The notes: generated by a model from the letters alone, not told the origin. Counted from the first letter of the stretch, positions 38,437 through 48,891 are shown. The stretch is 64,000 nucleotides of DNA from Trichomonas vaginalis G3 (GCF_026262505.1 NC_067207.1:29852082-29916081), one strand, 5' to 3'. A program made the numbers and translations.

Positions 38437-38637
38437 ATGAGCTCCGAGTCACCGAGAAAACTTGGTCAGATGTTAGCAGCTTACTTCCCTGAGGAGGATG
38501 GAAGCGTTACATACATCAGGTTCAAAAACAACGAACCTGGAATTGCGTACCAAATTCGCAATTACATGACCATGGAAGAGTACGAAAGGTTTCTACAAGA
38601 GAAACCAGCTCTAAACAACTCAGAAAAGAAAGAGTAA
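38437..38637 (+). CDS. Maverick 66-residue protein, copy 2 accessory zone
   Basis: Starts MSSESPRKLGQMLAAYFPEE, then a short beta-like part (GSVTYIRFKNNEPGIAYQIR) and a charged end. The ATG follows CATTTTTA and its codon use is slightly richer in G+C than that of core genes. It is absent from copy 1. No family is recognised. Confidence 0.55.
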   Translation: MSSESPRKLGQMLAAYFPEEDGSVTYIRFKNNEPGIAYQIRNYMTMEEYERFLQEKPALNNSEKKE

Positions 38638-38665
38638 AAAGTTTAACTCGTAATTGTTTATTTTT

Positions 38666-39276
38666 TTACTTGTATGGGCAAGCTGCAAGAATGAAGTCAA
38701 CTATCTCCGTCTTTGTCTTGACCAGTTGGACTGCTCTTGCGAGTACGTCTGTTTTGCGGTCTCCAGCTGGTGTCTGACCTTCGTAATTGCGCATGTTCTT
38801 GAGAGCTCCAACTGTAAATGGCTGTAAGATGAAGAGTCTCTCAGACTGCTTTGAGGTAGTCTTCACGGTCACGAACCGAATCTGTGGTACGAGTCGAATT
38901 GGTCGACCTTAGGGAAGAGACTGAAAGCCTGTCATCTTCCATAGGGGCTGTGGCATACTCTTTGCGTAAACGGTTCAGACCTTCTTCGAACTCTTGGTCT
39001 CTCTTCGATTGGGATTGAGATTGGAATTGGGGTAGAGGGTTTGACATGAACATCCAAGGGTTAGGGAAGTAAGGCATGGGTTGAGGAGGGTAGTTTGGAA
39101 AGCCTTGTGGTGGGTAGTTTGGAAAGCCTTGTGGTGGGTAGTAACCTTGAGGTGGAAATTGGTAGTAATTCGGAGGTCCTTGTTGGAACTGAGGTTGCTG
39201 AGGAGACTGTTGTTGGTGCTGGAGCATGCTGTTCCTCTGGCTGTGGAACGGGTTCAGTAGGTGGGACGTCGGACAT
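38666..39276 (-). pseudogene. Pro/Gln-rich protein with YPPQGF repeats, broken
   Basis: Begins MSDVPPTEPVPQPEEQHAPA, like the remnant at 5466-5558. It continues through a PPQGYYPPQGFPNYPPQGFP repeat region and ends with a folded-looking domain (ERLFILQPFTVGALKNMRNY, ALARAVQL-type helix, IVDFILAACPYK). The repeat region is like those of scaffolding or phase-separating proteins. About two breaks. In copy 2 it lies after the paired-cysteine gene, while in copy 1 its remnant lies before it. Confidence 0.5.
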
Positions 39277-39299
39277 TCGTTTGTGTCTTAACCGTCTTT

Positions 39300-39644
39300 G
39301 TTCTGAAACAATATAATATTGTCTTGAAAAAGTACAACATTGTCTTGAAAAAGTACAACATTGTCTTGAAAAAGTACAACATTGTCTTGAAAAAGTACAA
39401 CATTGTCTTGAAAAAGTACAACATTGTCTTGAAAAAGTACAACATTGTTCTGAAAAAGTTCAAGACTTGTTCTGAAAAAGTACAGCTGTCCTCAAATTTG
39501 AGAGACATTGTACTGAATTTATACAACATTGTTCTGAAAAAGTACAACATTGTTCTGAAAAAGTACAATATTGTCTTGAAAAAGTACAACATTGTCTTGA
39601 AAAAGTACAACATTGTCTTGAAAAAGTACAATATTGTACTGACT
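39300..39644. repeat. 21-bp tandem array (ATTGTCTTGAAAAAGTACAA)
   Basis: About sixteen units of a 21-mer (ATTGTCTTGAAAAAGTACAAC or TTCTGAAAAAG variants) with one divergent segment at 39464-39527. Open frames on both strands (repeated KKYNIVL, repeated FFKTMLY) come from the period and lack of stops. The array begins about 27 bases beyond the MSDVPPTE start codon, the same relative place as the unrelated 21-bp array of copy 1. Confidence 0.95.
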
Positions 39645-39648
39645 CAGT

Positions 39649-40023
39649 ATGGAGCTTGACCCCTTAGACGAAGCAATTTATCTAATTGAGGTAAATGAAA
39701 CGTGAAGGAATATCTCAAGCAAGTGCAAACCAAGCAAGTCCATTGGCTTCTGGTTGTCCAAGAATAGTGTCTTAAAGTTGGAAATTGAAACAGGTGTTGC
39801 AATTCAAGTTCCAGAAGGCACTGCATTCGATGATATTAAGGATGTGAAGAAAGAAGCCCTCTTGAAGTTCTTCATGAAACGTCCTTGGATACTACTTCCA
39901 TATCGTGAGAGCCCAATTCCACGAATTACACAAATTCTCAGAGCACTACTTCACTACTCTGGACAGCCGTTCTTCATAACCTCAGAAGGCGACATCCAAC
40001 CAATTCTTCAGCCAGTTCAGTAA
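39649..40023 (+). pseudogene. Copy 2 accessory gene A, broken
   Basis: Starts MELDPLDEAIYLIE directly after the 21-bp array. The longest open part reads LEIETGVAIQVPEGTAFDDI and PRITQILRALLHYSGQPFFI. Helical, no recognised family. About two breaks. Confidence 0.4.
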
Positions 40024-40050
40024 ACATCTCATTTTAACTTCACTTTTTTT

Positions 40051-40333
40051 ATGTTTTTACTCACACTCGTACTCAACAGGTTTGTGTACAACTATTTCAA
40101 CTGTGAACCTTGTATTGACCGGTCTTCCTGCAAATGCAAGTTCGGTCAATACACAATTTATGGTGGCAAGAAAGACAGTGGGGAATGTTATTCTGACATC
40201 TGTTGTTGCGCTCGAGAGAGAATTGAAATTCCACCCAACTCCAACACCAACACTCAAGTTGCCAAAGACTCATGTGAAGAAGAAGCCTTCTGGTAAGTTT
40301 CTTATAGCCATATACATGGCACGCTTTGAGTAA
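40051..40333 (+). pseudogene. Copy 2 accessory gene B, broken
   Basis: A beta-rich small frame (NLVLTGLPANASSVNTQFMV, KLPKTHVKKKPSGKFLIAIY) ending MARFE. A competing overlapping frame is Cys-rich but looks like a shadow. About one break. No family is recognised. Confidence 0.35.
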
Positions 40334-40356
40334 AAACATTTTTTTTCATTTTTTGA

Positions 40357-40940
40357 ATGAAGCAAGTTAAATTCGTCCCACACCAATCTCAATGGACCGA
40401 TGAAGAGTTTCAAGCTATGGTTGAAGGCGTTGAGAACGACATAGACGGCGAACTTGAAGGAGCTCAAACCACAATTGCAACCAAAATTGCACAAGTCAAG
40501 GAACAGATAGCTCCACTTAAAGCTACCAAAGCTACTCTTGACCTCATGGATAGTTACCGTTTAGAAGTAAAGAGTGGAATAAGACAATTAAAATTAAAAC
40601 TTCTAAACTACGAAGCTATACTCCAAAAGTTAGCAGAAATGAGAAGACTTTACCAGAGCTACTTACATGTAAGGGACTTACCTTCAAGCAGTCCGACCAA
40701 AGATGAATTTTCTGACATTGTCCCAATTTTGTCCGAAAGTCAGCTCAGATGTTTGAACTGCTCCCAACATATCCAGAATATGAACGTTTGCCTGAACTCT
40801 TCCGCAATCTCAAAAAACGTTTTTTGGTTCTCATGTTCGAAACTTTTATCGGAAGAGACAACAAACGTTCAGAAGAAGAACAAGATATTATTTTAAACTT
40901 GTTGTATGACTTAACCGTCATAACAAGCTTTTTGAAGTAA
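40357..40940 (+). pseudogene. Copy 2 accessory gene C, helical, broken
   Basis: Starts MKQVKFVPHQSQWTDEEFQA. Coiled-coil-like helices follow (ATKIAQVKEQIAPLKATKAT, KLKLLNYEAILQKLAEMRRL), and the last open stretch is YPEYERLPELFRNLKKRFLV. About one break. No family is recognised. Confidence 0.45.
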
Positions 40941-40972
40941 AACCGTCATTCTCAAACCACTTCATTTTTTCG

Positions 40973-41677
40973 ATGTCCGAACAAGCACCGAAGCCGAACA
41001 CAATGGCAGATGTCCTTTCAATGTTGCCAGACAAGCGCCCAGTTCAAATTCAAATTTTGAATTTGAAAGCTCATCTGACAAACACCGTTAAGACTCTCCA
41101 AAGTAGTCTTATGGAAGAGATGAAGGGACTTAAAGGTGAGTTCCTCATGAACCAAGCTTCCAATGAGAAAGTCCTGAACGATTTGACGGAAACCTTGCGC
41201 ATTTACGCGAGAGAGAACCGAGACCTTGCCAGACTCATCTACCGTTTCTTCGAAGAGATAGATGCCATCTGGAAGGTACTCGGAAAGGACAGAACCTCCA
41301 ACACCGTACTTCGTGAACACAGAATTGCCGAAGGAATTGTCGAGGAAGAAGAGAAACACGAAGAAGAGGAAGAGGAAGAAGAGGAAGAAGAGAAACACGA
41401 AGAAGAGGAAGTTTGGGCAACCCTTGTTGCCGATGACACTTACGAAATTTCCCAACCCTACCCATACCAAATCCGCAACAAGGAGACCGGCAAGGTTCTT
41501 ACCCCAGTTCTCAACAACTTGGGACACTTGAACCTTACCCTTCGGAATTACGGTTCAATCTCCATGGGCAAGCTTGTCGCAATTCAATGGGTTCCAAATC
41601 CAAACAAGAGGACGAAGGTCAGACACATTGACGGTGACAAGCTCAACAACCGTAAGGAGAACCTCGAGTGGTTCTAA
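40973..41677 (+). CDS. Copy 2 accessory protein with C-terminal HNH-type motif
   Basis: This 234-residue frame is whole. Parts: helical N-terminus (IQILNLKAHLTNTVKTLQSS, to about 110), a Glu/Lys/His low-complexity linker (about 120-145), and a C-terminal domain YPYQIRNKETGKVLTPVLNN, then KLVAIQWVPNPNK and HIDGDKLNNRKENLEWF. The last piece is the core of HNH_3-type homing endonucleases (V-H-DG---NN---NLEW). The HNH may act as a nuclease or only as a DNA-binding module. It is not in copy 1, and its G+C-richer codons suggest recent transfer between elements. Confidence 0.7.
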   Translation: MSEQAPKPNTMADVLSMLPDKRPVQIQILNLKAHLTNTVKTLQSSLMEEMKGLKGEFLMNQASNEKVLNDLTETLRIYARENRDLARLIYRFFEEIDAIWKVLGKDRTSNTVLREHRIAEGIVEEEEKHEEEEEEEEEEEKHEEEEVWATLVADDTYEISQPYPYQIRNKETGKVLTPVLNNLGHLNLTLRNYGSISMGKLVAIQWVPNPNKRTKVRHIDGDKLNNRKENLEWF

Positions 41678-41743
41678 GAGTAAAAAAATTTTATTTTAGG
41701 GGGAAACCCCGAGTAAATTTAGGTGTTTATTTAGTTAAGTAGC

Positions 41744-41989
41744 TTAAATTAATGAGAATTTGGACAAGTAGTTCCTGACCCTGAATTGGACTCTTTCGTC
41801 ATCCCAGTTGCCTAGGAGGTCGTCCCAGAGGAGTTGGTAGAATTGCCAATCCAAGGACGATTTGTCCTCCCAGGCATTGAGGATGTACTGCTCGTAGAGT
41901 TTCATGACCTCTGCCTTGCACCAGACACCCTCTCCCTTGGAACGTAAGGCTTCTTCGAAGTGCTCGAATGCGATTGGCTGCTTGACCAT
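41744..41989 (-). CDS. Copy 2 accessory small acidic protein
   Basis: The 81-residue product starts MVKQPIAFEHFEEALRSKGE and is aromatic-rich (SSLDWQFYQLLWDDLLGNWD). The ATG follows TCATTTCAG. It looks whole. No family is recognised. Its neighbour at 42020 diverges from it. Confidence 0.5.
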   Translation of the reverse strand: MVKQPIAFEHFEEALRSKGEGVWCKAEVMKLYEQYILNAWEDKSSLDWQFYQLLWDDLLGNWDDERVQFRVRNYLSKFSLI

Positions 41990-42019
41990 CTGAAATGACA
42001 CTTTTTGTACGTTTGGTCA

Positions 42020-42127
42020 ATGTTTGTGTCTCGTGCCATAGTCGACGAAAATACAAACAAACAGGTTATATATGAGTTTGAGACCAAGAATGGTGTAACT
42101 CGACCTGTCCGATTCAAATTCGAATAA
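42020..42127 (+). CDS. Possible 35-residue protein
   Basis: Short frame MFVSRAIVDENTNKQVIYEF to PVRFKFE, preceded by GGTCA. It fills the gap between the 41744 gene and the polymerase and has sensible amino-acid composition, but it is too short to be sure. Confidence 0.3.
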   Translation: MFVSRAIVDENTNKQVIYEFETKNGVTRPVRFKFE

Positions 42128-42134
42128 AAATTTT

Positions 42135-43945
42135 TTATTTCATGCAATGTTTTATTTCTGTGCCGTCTTCAAGTATGCCCCAGTACTTACGCTTGGAGAG
42201 GACATGAACTTCGGTGAAAATTTTGTCCAATTTGAATTGACCCATCTTTTCACCGACTAAACCCATTTCAATGAGTTTGTTGTATCCTTCTTCGTTCGTC
42301 ATGAGTGCGTCAATGTTCTCATAGTAAACCTTCACTTTGGATTTGACTTCGGAGAAGAATTTGTTGTAGTTGTCAAGGACTGCCTTTGCGAACTGAGGGT
42401 AAGACCAATGTTCGACAATAGGTTTTAATGTGGTTACTAAGCCACTTTGACCTTGAGTGAATTCGTACTTCAAAACAAAAGGAGAAAACCTTTCAACAAA
42501 GTTGTCGACCTTCTCATAATGTTTACTCTTCATCTCTTGAGGTTTCTTAATGGAATATCCCCATGTCGAATTCATAAGCAATTTGAGTGTCATTGCAAGT
42601 TTGGGGTTTGAAGCTTTCCTAATATCATACAGTTGTTGTATGACTTTTCCAACTGTATAGTTCCTTCCTGGGAACTCACCATCTTCGTTTGGAATTCCAG
42701 TCGGGATATATTGGACGAACCTCATGTATGCAGCGTTAAGGTCGACATAGTATATCTTTTCATCTGAGTCGAACTTGTCGCAACCAATGGGTCCAGTTCG
42801 TGGAAATTCAAGTGAGTCTCTTATCTTCTGAGAAACTTCTCCTGTTATCTCATAAACATCGTCGAAGCAACCTGTTTCATATAAAACCTTCTGACCTAAC
42901 TCAGATGCTCTCCAATACAATTTGACGTCAATTGGATGTCTCAATGGAAGTTTGTTTATAGCATCTTGAAGTTCTTGCAACCTCATTGGAAGTTCTTCTG
43001 GTTCAGGTTGGTATCCGAACAATCCAACTCCTTTTGGAACTGTGTACTTCTTTTGTGCTATAGAACTTTGTCTGGAACAACTTTTGGTCTTTGCTAACAA
43101 TGAAAAGTTTGTTTCGTCTTTTGGTACAAAAGTTTCTGTCAGCTTGTCATCTGGAATTGGTTCCAACAAACCTTTCTCGAAAAGAATGTTTACAGCTCTG
43201 ACAATGTTGCACTTGCCTTTTCCGAACAATGGGTTTGTAAGACTTTCGTTCAACATGAAGTGGTTGTGGACAATTACAATCTTCAACCATGGTAAGTCTT
43301 TGTCAACAACATAGTCGTCATGTGAAGAACCTTTAGCTGTAGGTATGTTGACTCGGATATTGACATTTGCCAACGGTGCAATTTTTGCCAATTGACCTCT
43401 GAGAATGTACCTTGTCTTCACACATGACTCAAGATACTTCATCTTCTCATCTGTAACAAGACCAGAGTTCCTGAGACATGTAAGAATACAAGGTTCATTG
43501 ACAATTGTTTCAATTGAATTGTAAATTCCATACCTTGTCAAGTCAATGTCAGACTTATTTATGAACGGGAAGTATCCAGCATGTTGTCTGACTGCTTGAG
43601 GGTTAGGTTGGTACCATTCAAATTTTACACTTGCAATTCCTTCAATTGCATTCAAAATGTCTGAGTCGGAGTCAACCATTTGTTCTCTCTTTGTAGTCTT
43701 GAAAGCGTCAAGAAGTTGTGCGGCTGTTGTGACATTGCCATGTGCATAGTAAATGTGACCGTCCAAATCTGTTACGGTTAGTCTGAGATTGTATCCTTTC
43801 TTATTTCCGTCTTGTATGCAGCAAGTACTCCCATGAAGCCTTCTTTGTTCTTTCCTTCGTCAAAGTTTACTGTAAAGGTTCGACCAGATGTAATTTGACT
43901 TCTAACTTCACGATACTTTTCATATGCATATCTTGTTCTTTCCAT
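42135..43945 (-). pseudogene. Maverick family B DNA polymerase region
   Basis: The N-terminus starts MERTRYAYEKYREVRSQITS. Family B motif A is in YYVDLNAAYMRFVQYIPTG, motif B in KLLMNSTWGYSIKK, and a motif C-like strand in VKVYYENIDALMT, followed by KMGQFKLDKIF, in the order expected of protein-primed polymerases. The region is about 600 codons, roughly half the length of typical Polinton polymerases, so it is compact or reduced. Most is one open stretch, with about one break near the N-terminus. It would replicate the element. Copy 1 keeps only the N-terminal part. Confidence 0.8.
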
Positions 43946-43959
43946 GGGAGCATGTCTTC

Positions 43960-44287
43960 TTCACCTTTTCCTTTTTTCCTTCTCAAAGGATGCAATTGTT
44001 CGTCATGTTTCCAGTAGAATCTGGCAAAGCCGTCGTGTCCTTCAACTTGAGGTTCACTAACATCGAAAGGCATGTCCATAAGACGTTCTTCTTCTAACCT
44101 CTCTAGTCTGTTTGGATAATTTGCGCGCGCTGTTTCCAAGTCCATTTCATAGCGAAGACCAGACATTTGTCATAGACTTTTATGGGTCTTCCCTTCCTAT
44201 ATTTAAACTTTTTGAAACTTTCCAACCATATCTTTCTAACTCTGCTTTTATTCTAGCAGATTTTCTATCCATTCTATATGGGGGCAT
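43960..44287 (-). pseudogene. Maverick basic protein upstream of polymerase, broken copy
   Basis: Counterpart of 10723-11046, with matching MPPYRMDRKSARIKAELERY opening and EGHDGFARFYWKHDEQLHPL end. About two breaks. Confidence 0.55.
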
Positions 44288-44317
44288 TTTTATAAAAATA
44301 AAAAAATATTTTTTTCT

Positions 44318-44902
44318 TTACTTAACATAACCGCCTGCTGCCATAAGTCTTTGACGCCAACCCATACCAGCTAATGAAGGTTGACTTGGTTTAGTTTGGA
44401 AACTAAACTTTGGTTTTGGTTTATCTTCAGTTTTTGGTTTTTCTTCTTCTATCGGTTTTTCGTCACTTTTCGGTTCCTCTGACTTTACCTCACTTGCAGG
44501 TATGGTTGTGTCGTCAACATCTTCATAAATATCATATGCCATTTGTTTTTGTTTTCCTTTCAACTTTTTGTGTTTGTTGTAAAGTTTAGAATATTTCGAC
44601 TCTAAGTCAATGAGATGTTCTATAATGAACTGTTGGTCAGTGAAGTAAACTTTTCCATCTGTTGTCTCGAAAGCTCCTTCAGACTTCAATATTTTATTTG
44701 TGAGAGTCTGTTTCTTTTTTGAGATACTAGCCGTTCCATTTCTATGAAAAGTGACTTTATAGTTAGGGTTTGTATTTCCAGACCTGGCACTTTCTATTAT
44801 TGAATTTTTCTCTTCATCTGTAAGTTCTTTGACAGGTTTTGACAATGGTTCTGAACTTTTTGTTTGTGGTGTCAAATCTACCGTTTCAACTTCTTCGGTC
44901 AT
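44318..44902 (-). CDS. Maverick coiled-coil protein, GWRQRL end
   Basis: A 194-residue whole counterpart of 11077-11664. Differences cluster in the Pro/Glu/Lys linker, while the N-terminus and the LAGMGWRQRLMAAGGYVK end are conserved, supporting function at both ends. Confidence 0.65.
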   Translation of the reverse strand: MTEEVETVDLTPQTKSSEPLSKPVKELTDEEKNSIIESARSGNTNPNYKVTFHRNGTASISKKKQTLTNKILKSEGAFETTDGKVYFTDQQFIIEHLIDLESKYSKLYNKHKKLKGKQKQMAYDIYEDVDDTTIPASEVKSEEPKSDEKPIEEEKPKTEDKPKPKFSFQTKPSQPSLAGMGWRQRLMAAGGYVK

Positions 44903-44921
44903 TTCATCTCAGTAAAAAATT

Positions 44922-45075
44922 TTAGTTTGTTTGTTTTCAACTGGTTGTTTAGGTTTTTTAAGTCGGTCTAAAACTTCCTGAGGTATAGGAAGAACTTGAC
45001 AAACACGTGGTTGTGTAACTGCTGGAAGTCGACAAATCCATCTTGAACCATTTGTCTCAATGCTGTATTGTTCAT
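44922..45075 (-). pseudogene. Counterpart of 50-residue gene, broken
   Basis: Matches 11684-11836 in sequence and start context (MNNTALRQM). Broken (about two breaks). Confidence 0.4.
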
Positions 45076-45081
45076 TTCATC

Positions 45082-45494
45082 TCAGTAAAAAATTTTACAT
45101 TCCCCAGTTTGAGGCGGTTGCGGTTGGTTATTGTTTACCCACTGTTGTGCATGGTTATATCCTCTGTTAAAGAATCTTTCACCTTGGTCCATATAGTGTC
45201 CTGCTTGGTTATAGTAGTCATTTGCTTTGTTATATAGTTTCCTGCTTGTCTTCCTACATTGTCCATCCATCCTTGAACTTTTCCTCTTGTTTCAGGATTT
45301 GGAATAAGATTTGCTGCATCTCGTGCTACCTCCCAACCTTTCTGTACAGTTTGTATAATAGGTTGTGCTTTCTCTTTAAGTATACCTAATGTACTCAAAA
45401 TCTTCCTTCCAATTCCAAATGCACCTCTGGCTATTGTTCCCACTGCGGGCAAAAATCTGGATGCAACTCCTGCTAATGCGCCAAATAAACCCAT
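45082..45494 (-). pseudogene. Maverick amphipathic pVI-like protein, broken copy
   Basis: Counterpart of 11856-12257. The amphipathic opening MGLFGALAGVASRFLPAVGT and the helix QPIIQTVQKGWEVARDAANL are conserved. Broken (about two breaks) in the Tyr/Asn tail. Head to head with the integrase gene. Confidence 0.6.
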
Positions 45495-45510
45495 TTCTTA
45501 TAGGTAAAAA

Positions 45511-46470
45511 ATGACGAATCCAAACAAGGACCCCTATGTTTCTAAAGCGACAAAGAAAGCACTCATGATAAAAATCTTTAGTTCAACACCAAATGCTTGG
45601 TTTATGGATATCTTGGAAAACATTCCGAGGTATAGAGAAGATGGACCACCATACTGGCTAATATTTGTCGGTCAAAACACAAGATACTGTGAAGCCATAC
45701 CATTACAGTCCAAAAATATTTTAGATGTGAAAACTGCTTTGACAATATTCGTTGACAAATACCATCCAACAAAACTGACATCTGACTGTGAAAGTTCTTT
45801 CAAATCAGACGATATTAAAAACTATCTGCGTTCAAAAAATGTAAACCAATATTTCATTGTCGACCAAAACCATTCTGCTCTTGGTGTCATTGACAGTTGT
45901 ATAAAAATCTTAAGAGACTTAAACCAACCACAAGGTGGTGAGGTAGATGAAATGTCATATGACGACAAGTATAGACACTTCTCCATGGCAAAGATGAGAC
46001 AAGTTTTAAATATTTACAATAGCCGTAAACAAAAAGGTTTGGGAAACCATTCCCCTGAAGAAATGAAAAACAACCCTGACTTAGAGAAAGACTATATATT
46101 TAATAGTTTAGTCAAAAGAGACAAACAAGAAAGAATGCCAGGCTTCAAACTTAAGAAAGGTGACAAAGTAAAAATAGAAATACCTAAACGCGACCCATAT
46201 GAAAATACTATTGACTATGACAACAATGGGAACTCGACAGGTACTCACCTTCGTGTTCGTAAAAATAGAAGAAAGTATACAAGAGAATATTATGAAGTTT
46301 TAGGCAAACATGGCAAAATGTACAGACTGCAAGCAGAAGATAAAACTACTATTGTCAGACCTCGTTTCAAACTTGTTAAGGTTCAAGGTGGTATACTTTC
46401 AAAGACAGTTCCAAACAAATATAAGACAACTCCTGACGAATATGCTAAAGAAGTTGAAAATGACGACTAA
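45511..46470 (+). CDS. Maverick integrase (retroviral-type, DDE family)
   Basis: A 319-residue whole frame, nearly identical to 12274-13233. Its few amino-acid differences (for example GEVDEM against GEANEM) lie outside the core strands WFMDILENI and LTSDCESSF. The same length and start (MTNPNKDPYVSKATKK) support the chosen ATG, which follows GGTAAAAA. Confidence 0.9.
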   Translation: MTNPNKDPYVSKATKKALMIKIFSSTPNAWFMDILENIPRYREDGPPYWLIFVGQNTRYCEAIPLQSKNILDVKTALTIFVDKYHPTKLTSDCESSFKSDDIKNYLRSKNVNQYFIVDQNHSALGVIDSCIKILRDLNQPQGGEVDEMSYDDKYRHFSMAKMRQVLNIYNSRKQKGLGNHSPEEMKNNPDLEKDYIFNSLVKRDKQERMPGFKLKKGDKVKIEIPKRDPYENTIDYDNNGNSTGTHLRVRKNRRKYTREYYEVLGKHGKMYRLQAEDKTTIVRPRFKLVKVQGGILSKTVPNKYKTTPDEYAKEVENDD

Positions 46471-47761
46471 GCAATTCTATACCATGCACAAACTGTCATG
46501 TAAGGTGGCATGTATTTTTTACCTAGTCCTGTAGATGTTGTTGTAAAAGTATGTTGGTGGTTTCCTCCTGGTTCAGTTTGTCGAAAAGTCTTTTTTGCTG
46601 AATGGTTATAATCTGGAGATAAAACGTCATAGCCAGCTTCATACTCTGAGTTGTATAATGGGTGGTCTCTTAATGAGTGGCTATGGTTTCCATTAGAACT
46701 TGTTGTACCAGAATGACTATGTGGTGGCAAGTTGTCGACAGATATCGTTTTACTTCCACCTGTTTTCTTTGGAGTGTGTGCACAATACAAAAAACTTTCG
46801 AGTATTTGAGTCCAAGTTCCAAAACCAAGTACTACTTCTGGTCTGGTAGAGTTCATTGACGTATAAATAGAACCAACCGGGTAAATGGTTTGAAGTATTT
46901 CTGTCTTTAATGTTTGAAGCTCTGTTTTGTCTGCTTTCTTGTCATATAAATCTTGAGCAGTGAATTTAATATTATGTTCATCCTTCATGACATAAACATC
47001 TTTACATCTAATGTTCTCATCGTCGTTATGTCGTCATCCGATGTTAAACCTTCTGGAAAGTTAGGAGGTTTCCAATCTAATACATCCCCACCAGTTTCTT
47101 CAACCGTTCCTGCAATATTTTCTATAGCAACAGTTGTAAAACTTGTATGTGTATGTTTCTTTGTCAGCTTTGTCATCTAAGGTTTCTTGTAAGTTTGCAA
47201 TATTTGCAATGGTATGTGTATGTAACGTCACTTTTCCTGTTTAAGGTTTCTTGTAAGTTTGTAATATTTGCAATGGTATGTGTATGGTTCTTGTCGGCTT
47301 TAAGGTCTAAACATCCTGAAACCCATCCTGTATCGGCTTTCTTTTAAAATCTTTGTTGTCCGTTCATGGTACCAGTCAACCCTTTCTTTAATTTCATTGT
47401 CTTTTTCATCCACATATTCCTTATCTGCCTTCTTCACTAACCCACTAGCCAGATATGCTAACTCATCGTCTACATATTCTTTGTCAGCTTTGTTGTTAAC
47501 ATCTGCTTTCAAAAGAAGTTCAGATATAGGTTTCTCGTTTAAAGTTCCTTTTGTTGGATTTATACAAACAGTATGGTTCTTACTGTCTTGAAACAGAAAC
47601 TCGTCTGTCATTGGGTTTATCGTCAGTTTTAAGTTTCCTTCTTTCAATGACTCAGATATCTTAGAATAGTTTGAAAAGTTTGTTGTGTTCTTATTTAGAG
47701 CTTGCAAAATGAGTTGTCGGTTGTGTTGTATTTCTCTCATAGACGCTGTTTCTTTCGACAT
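46467..47761 (-). pseudogene. Maverick tail-fibre-like receptor-binding protein, broken copy
   Basis: Counterpart of 13230-14484. The N-terminus and shaft units (NKADKEYVDDELAYLASGLV, KKADKEYVDEKD) match partly, but the shaft has different repeat content. The tip domain shares IYTSMNSTRPEVVLGFGTWT and YMPPYMTV but has a different middle (NLPPHSHSGTTSSNGNHSHS, GGNHQHTFTTTSTG). About two breaks. Confidence 0.8.
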
Positions 47762-47779
47762 TTTTATTCTAGATAAAAT

Positions 47780-48627
47780 ATGCTTTCAATAGAAAAAGAA
47801 AATTCAAGAGTTGCTACAACTAAACCATTAGATGAACTTTTTACGAATGTCGGTCAAAAGTTTGAGACAGAGACCGTAAAGCATGAAGGCTATCGTTTTG
47901 ACTACCCATTAAGATGGTTAAGAGACCCATCCGTCACAAAAGCTGTTGGCTTTCGTAGAATGAAGTTCATTTCAGAAGCCATACATGGTTTCCCATTTAC
48001 GGTCGCTTTTGAAGTTCGATACTATAACAAAGAAAAACGTACGTATGAGAAATTTGAACAGGGAAAACTTTTACAAGTGAATTTGCTTGTAAACTTAGAA
48101 ACAACTCTTCAAGCTTTTCAAGAAAAAATAAACGATATCTATCTCGAATATGCAAAACAGTACAACATTGACGAAGGAGAGTACCATCTCGATATTATAT
48201 ATGACAGGAAAAATGCAACTGTTAAATCAATAGAATAGAAGACCTTGGAGAAGACGTTTATATTTCTACAAAATATAACAACTTGGCATGGTATAGATTT
48301 TTGAGGATGTTAAATCAGCCTGCAGAATATCCAGTACACCCAGACTTTTATGAAGTCGAAAACCCTAATGGAACATATGAAAATGTTTTCGACTCAGATG
48401 CTATTATAGTTCATGCTTCATTTTCTGGTGCACAAAACTCTTTTTTATGCTTGGCAAATGACTTTTACGAAAAACCTACAAAGCTATATGAACCACCGAG
48501 TGGAAGTATTTCAGACTTTCAAGTATGGTTTACAACAGATGGAAGAAAGAGAATAGTTCCATTATACCATGCGTTTTACTTAGAACTTAGTCTCATATAC
48601 AACTACTATCGAACGGTAAAAATATAA
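47780..48627 (+). pseudogene. Maverick FDYPLRWL gene, broken copy
   Basis: Counterpart of 14503-15350, nearly identical by eye, and the closest relative of the divergent version at 9399-10258. About one break. Shares an 18-base divergent spacer with the fibre gene. Confidence 0.65.
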
Positions 48628-48630
48628 TTT

Positions 48631-48873
48631 TTAATACGGTTGAGGTGTTGGATTTGGTTGCCAACTAGACTGTGGTGCAGGTTCAGGCTGTTGTATAACA
48701 GGAGCTTGTTCTTCTGGTTCAGGGTCTTTAGGTATAATACCAACAAACTGACCTACCCTTTTACCAATATTTTTGACTCCGTTCCAAATTCCTCTTCCGA
48801 CAGTTTTTATTCCATTCCATATACCTCTTCCAACATTTCGAAAGAAGTTTCCTATCTTACTGAAGAAACCCAT
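48631..48873 (-). CDS. Maverick amphipathic basic peptide, pVI-like
   Basis: An 80-residue whole counterpart of 15353-15595, starting MGFFSKIGNFFRNVGRGIWN. Two changes at the N-terminus keep size and charge. Confidence 0.65.
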   Translation of the reverse strand: MGFFSKIGNFFRNVGRGIWNGIKTVGRGIWNGVKNIGKRVGQFVGIIPKDPEPEEQAPVIQQPEPAPQSSWQPNPTPQPY

Positions 48874-48891
48874 TTTACTATATGTAAAAAT

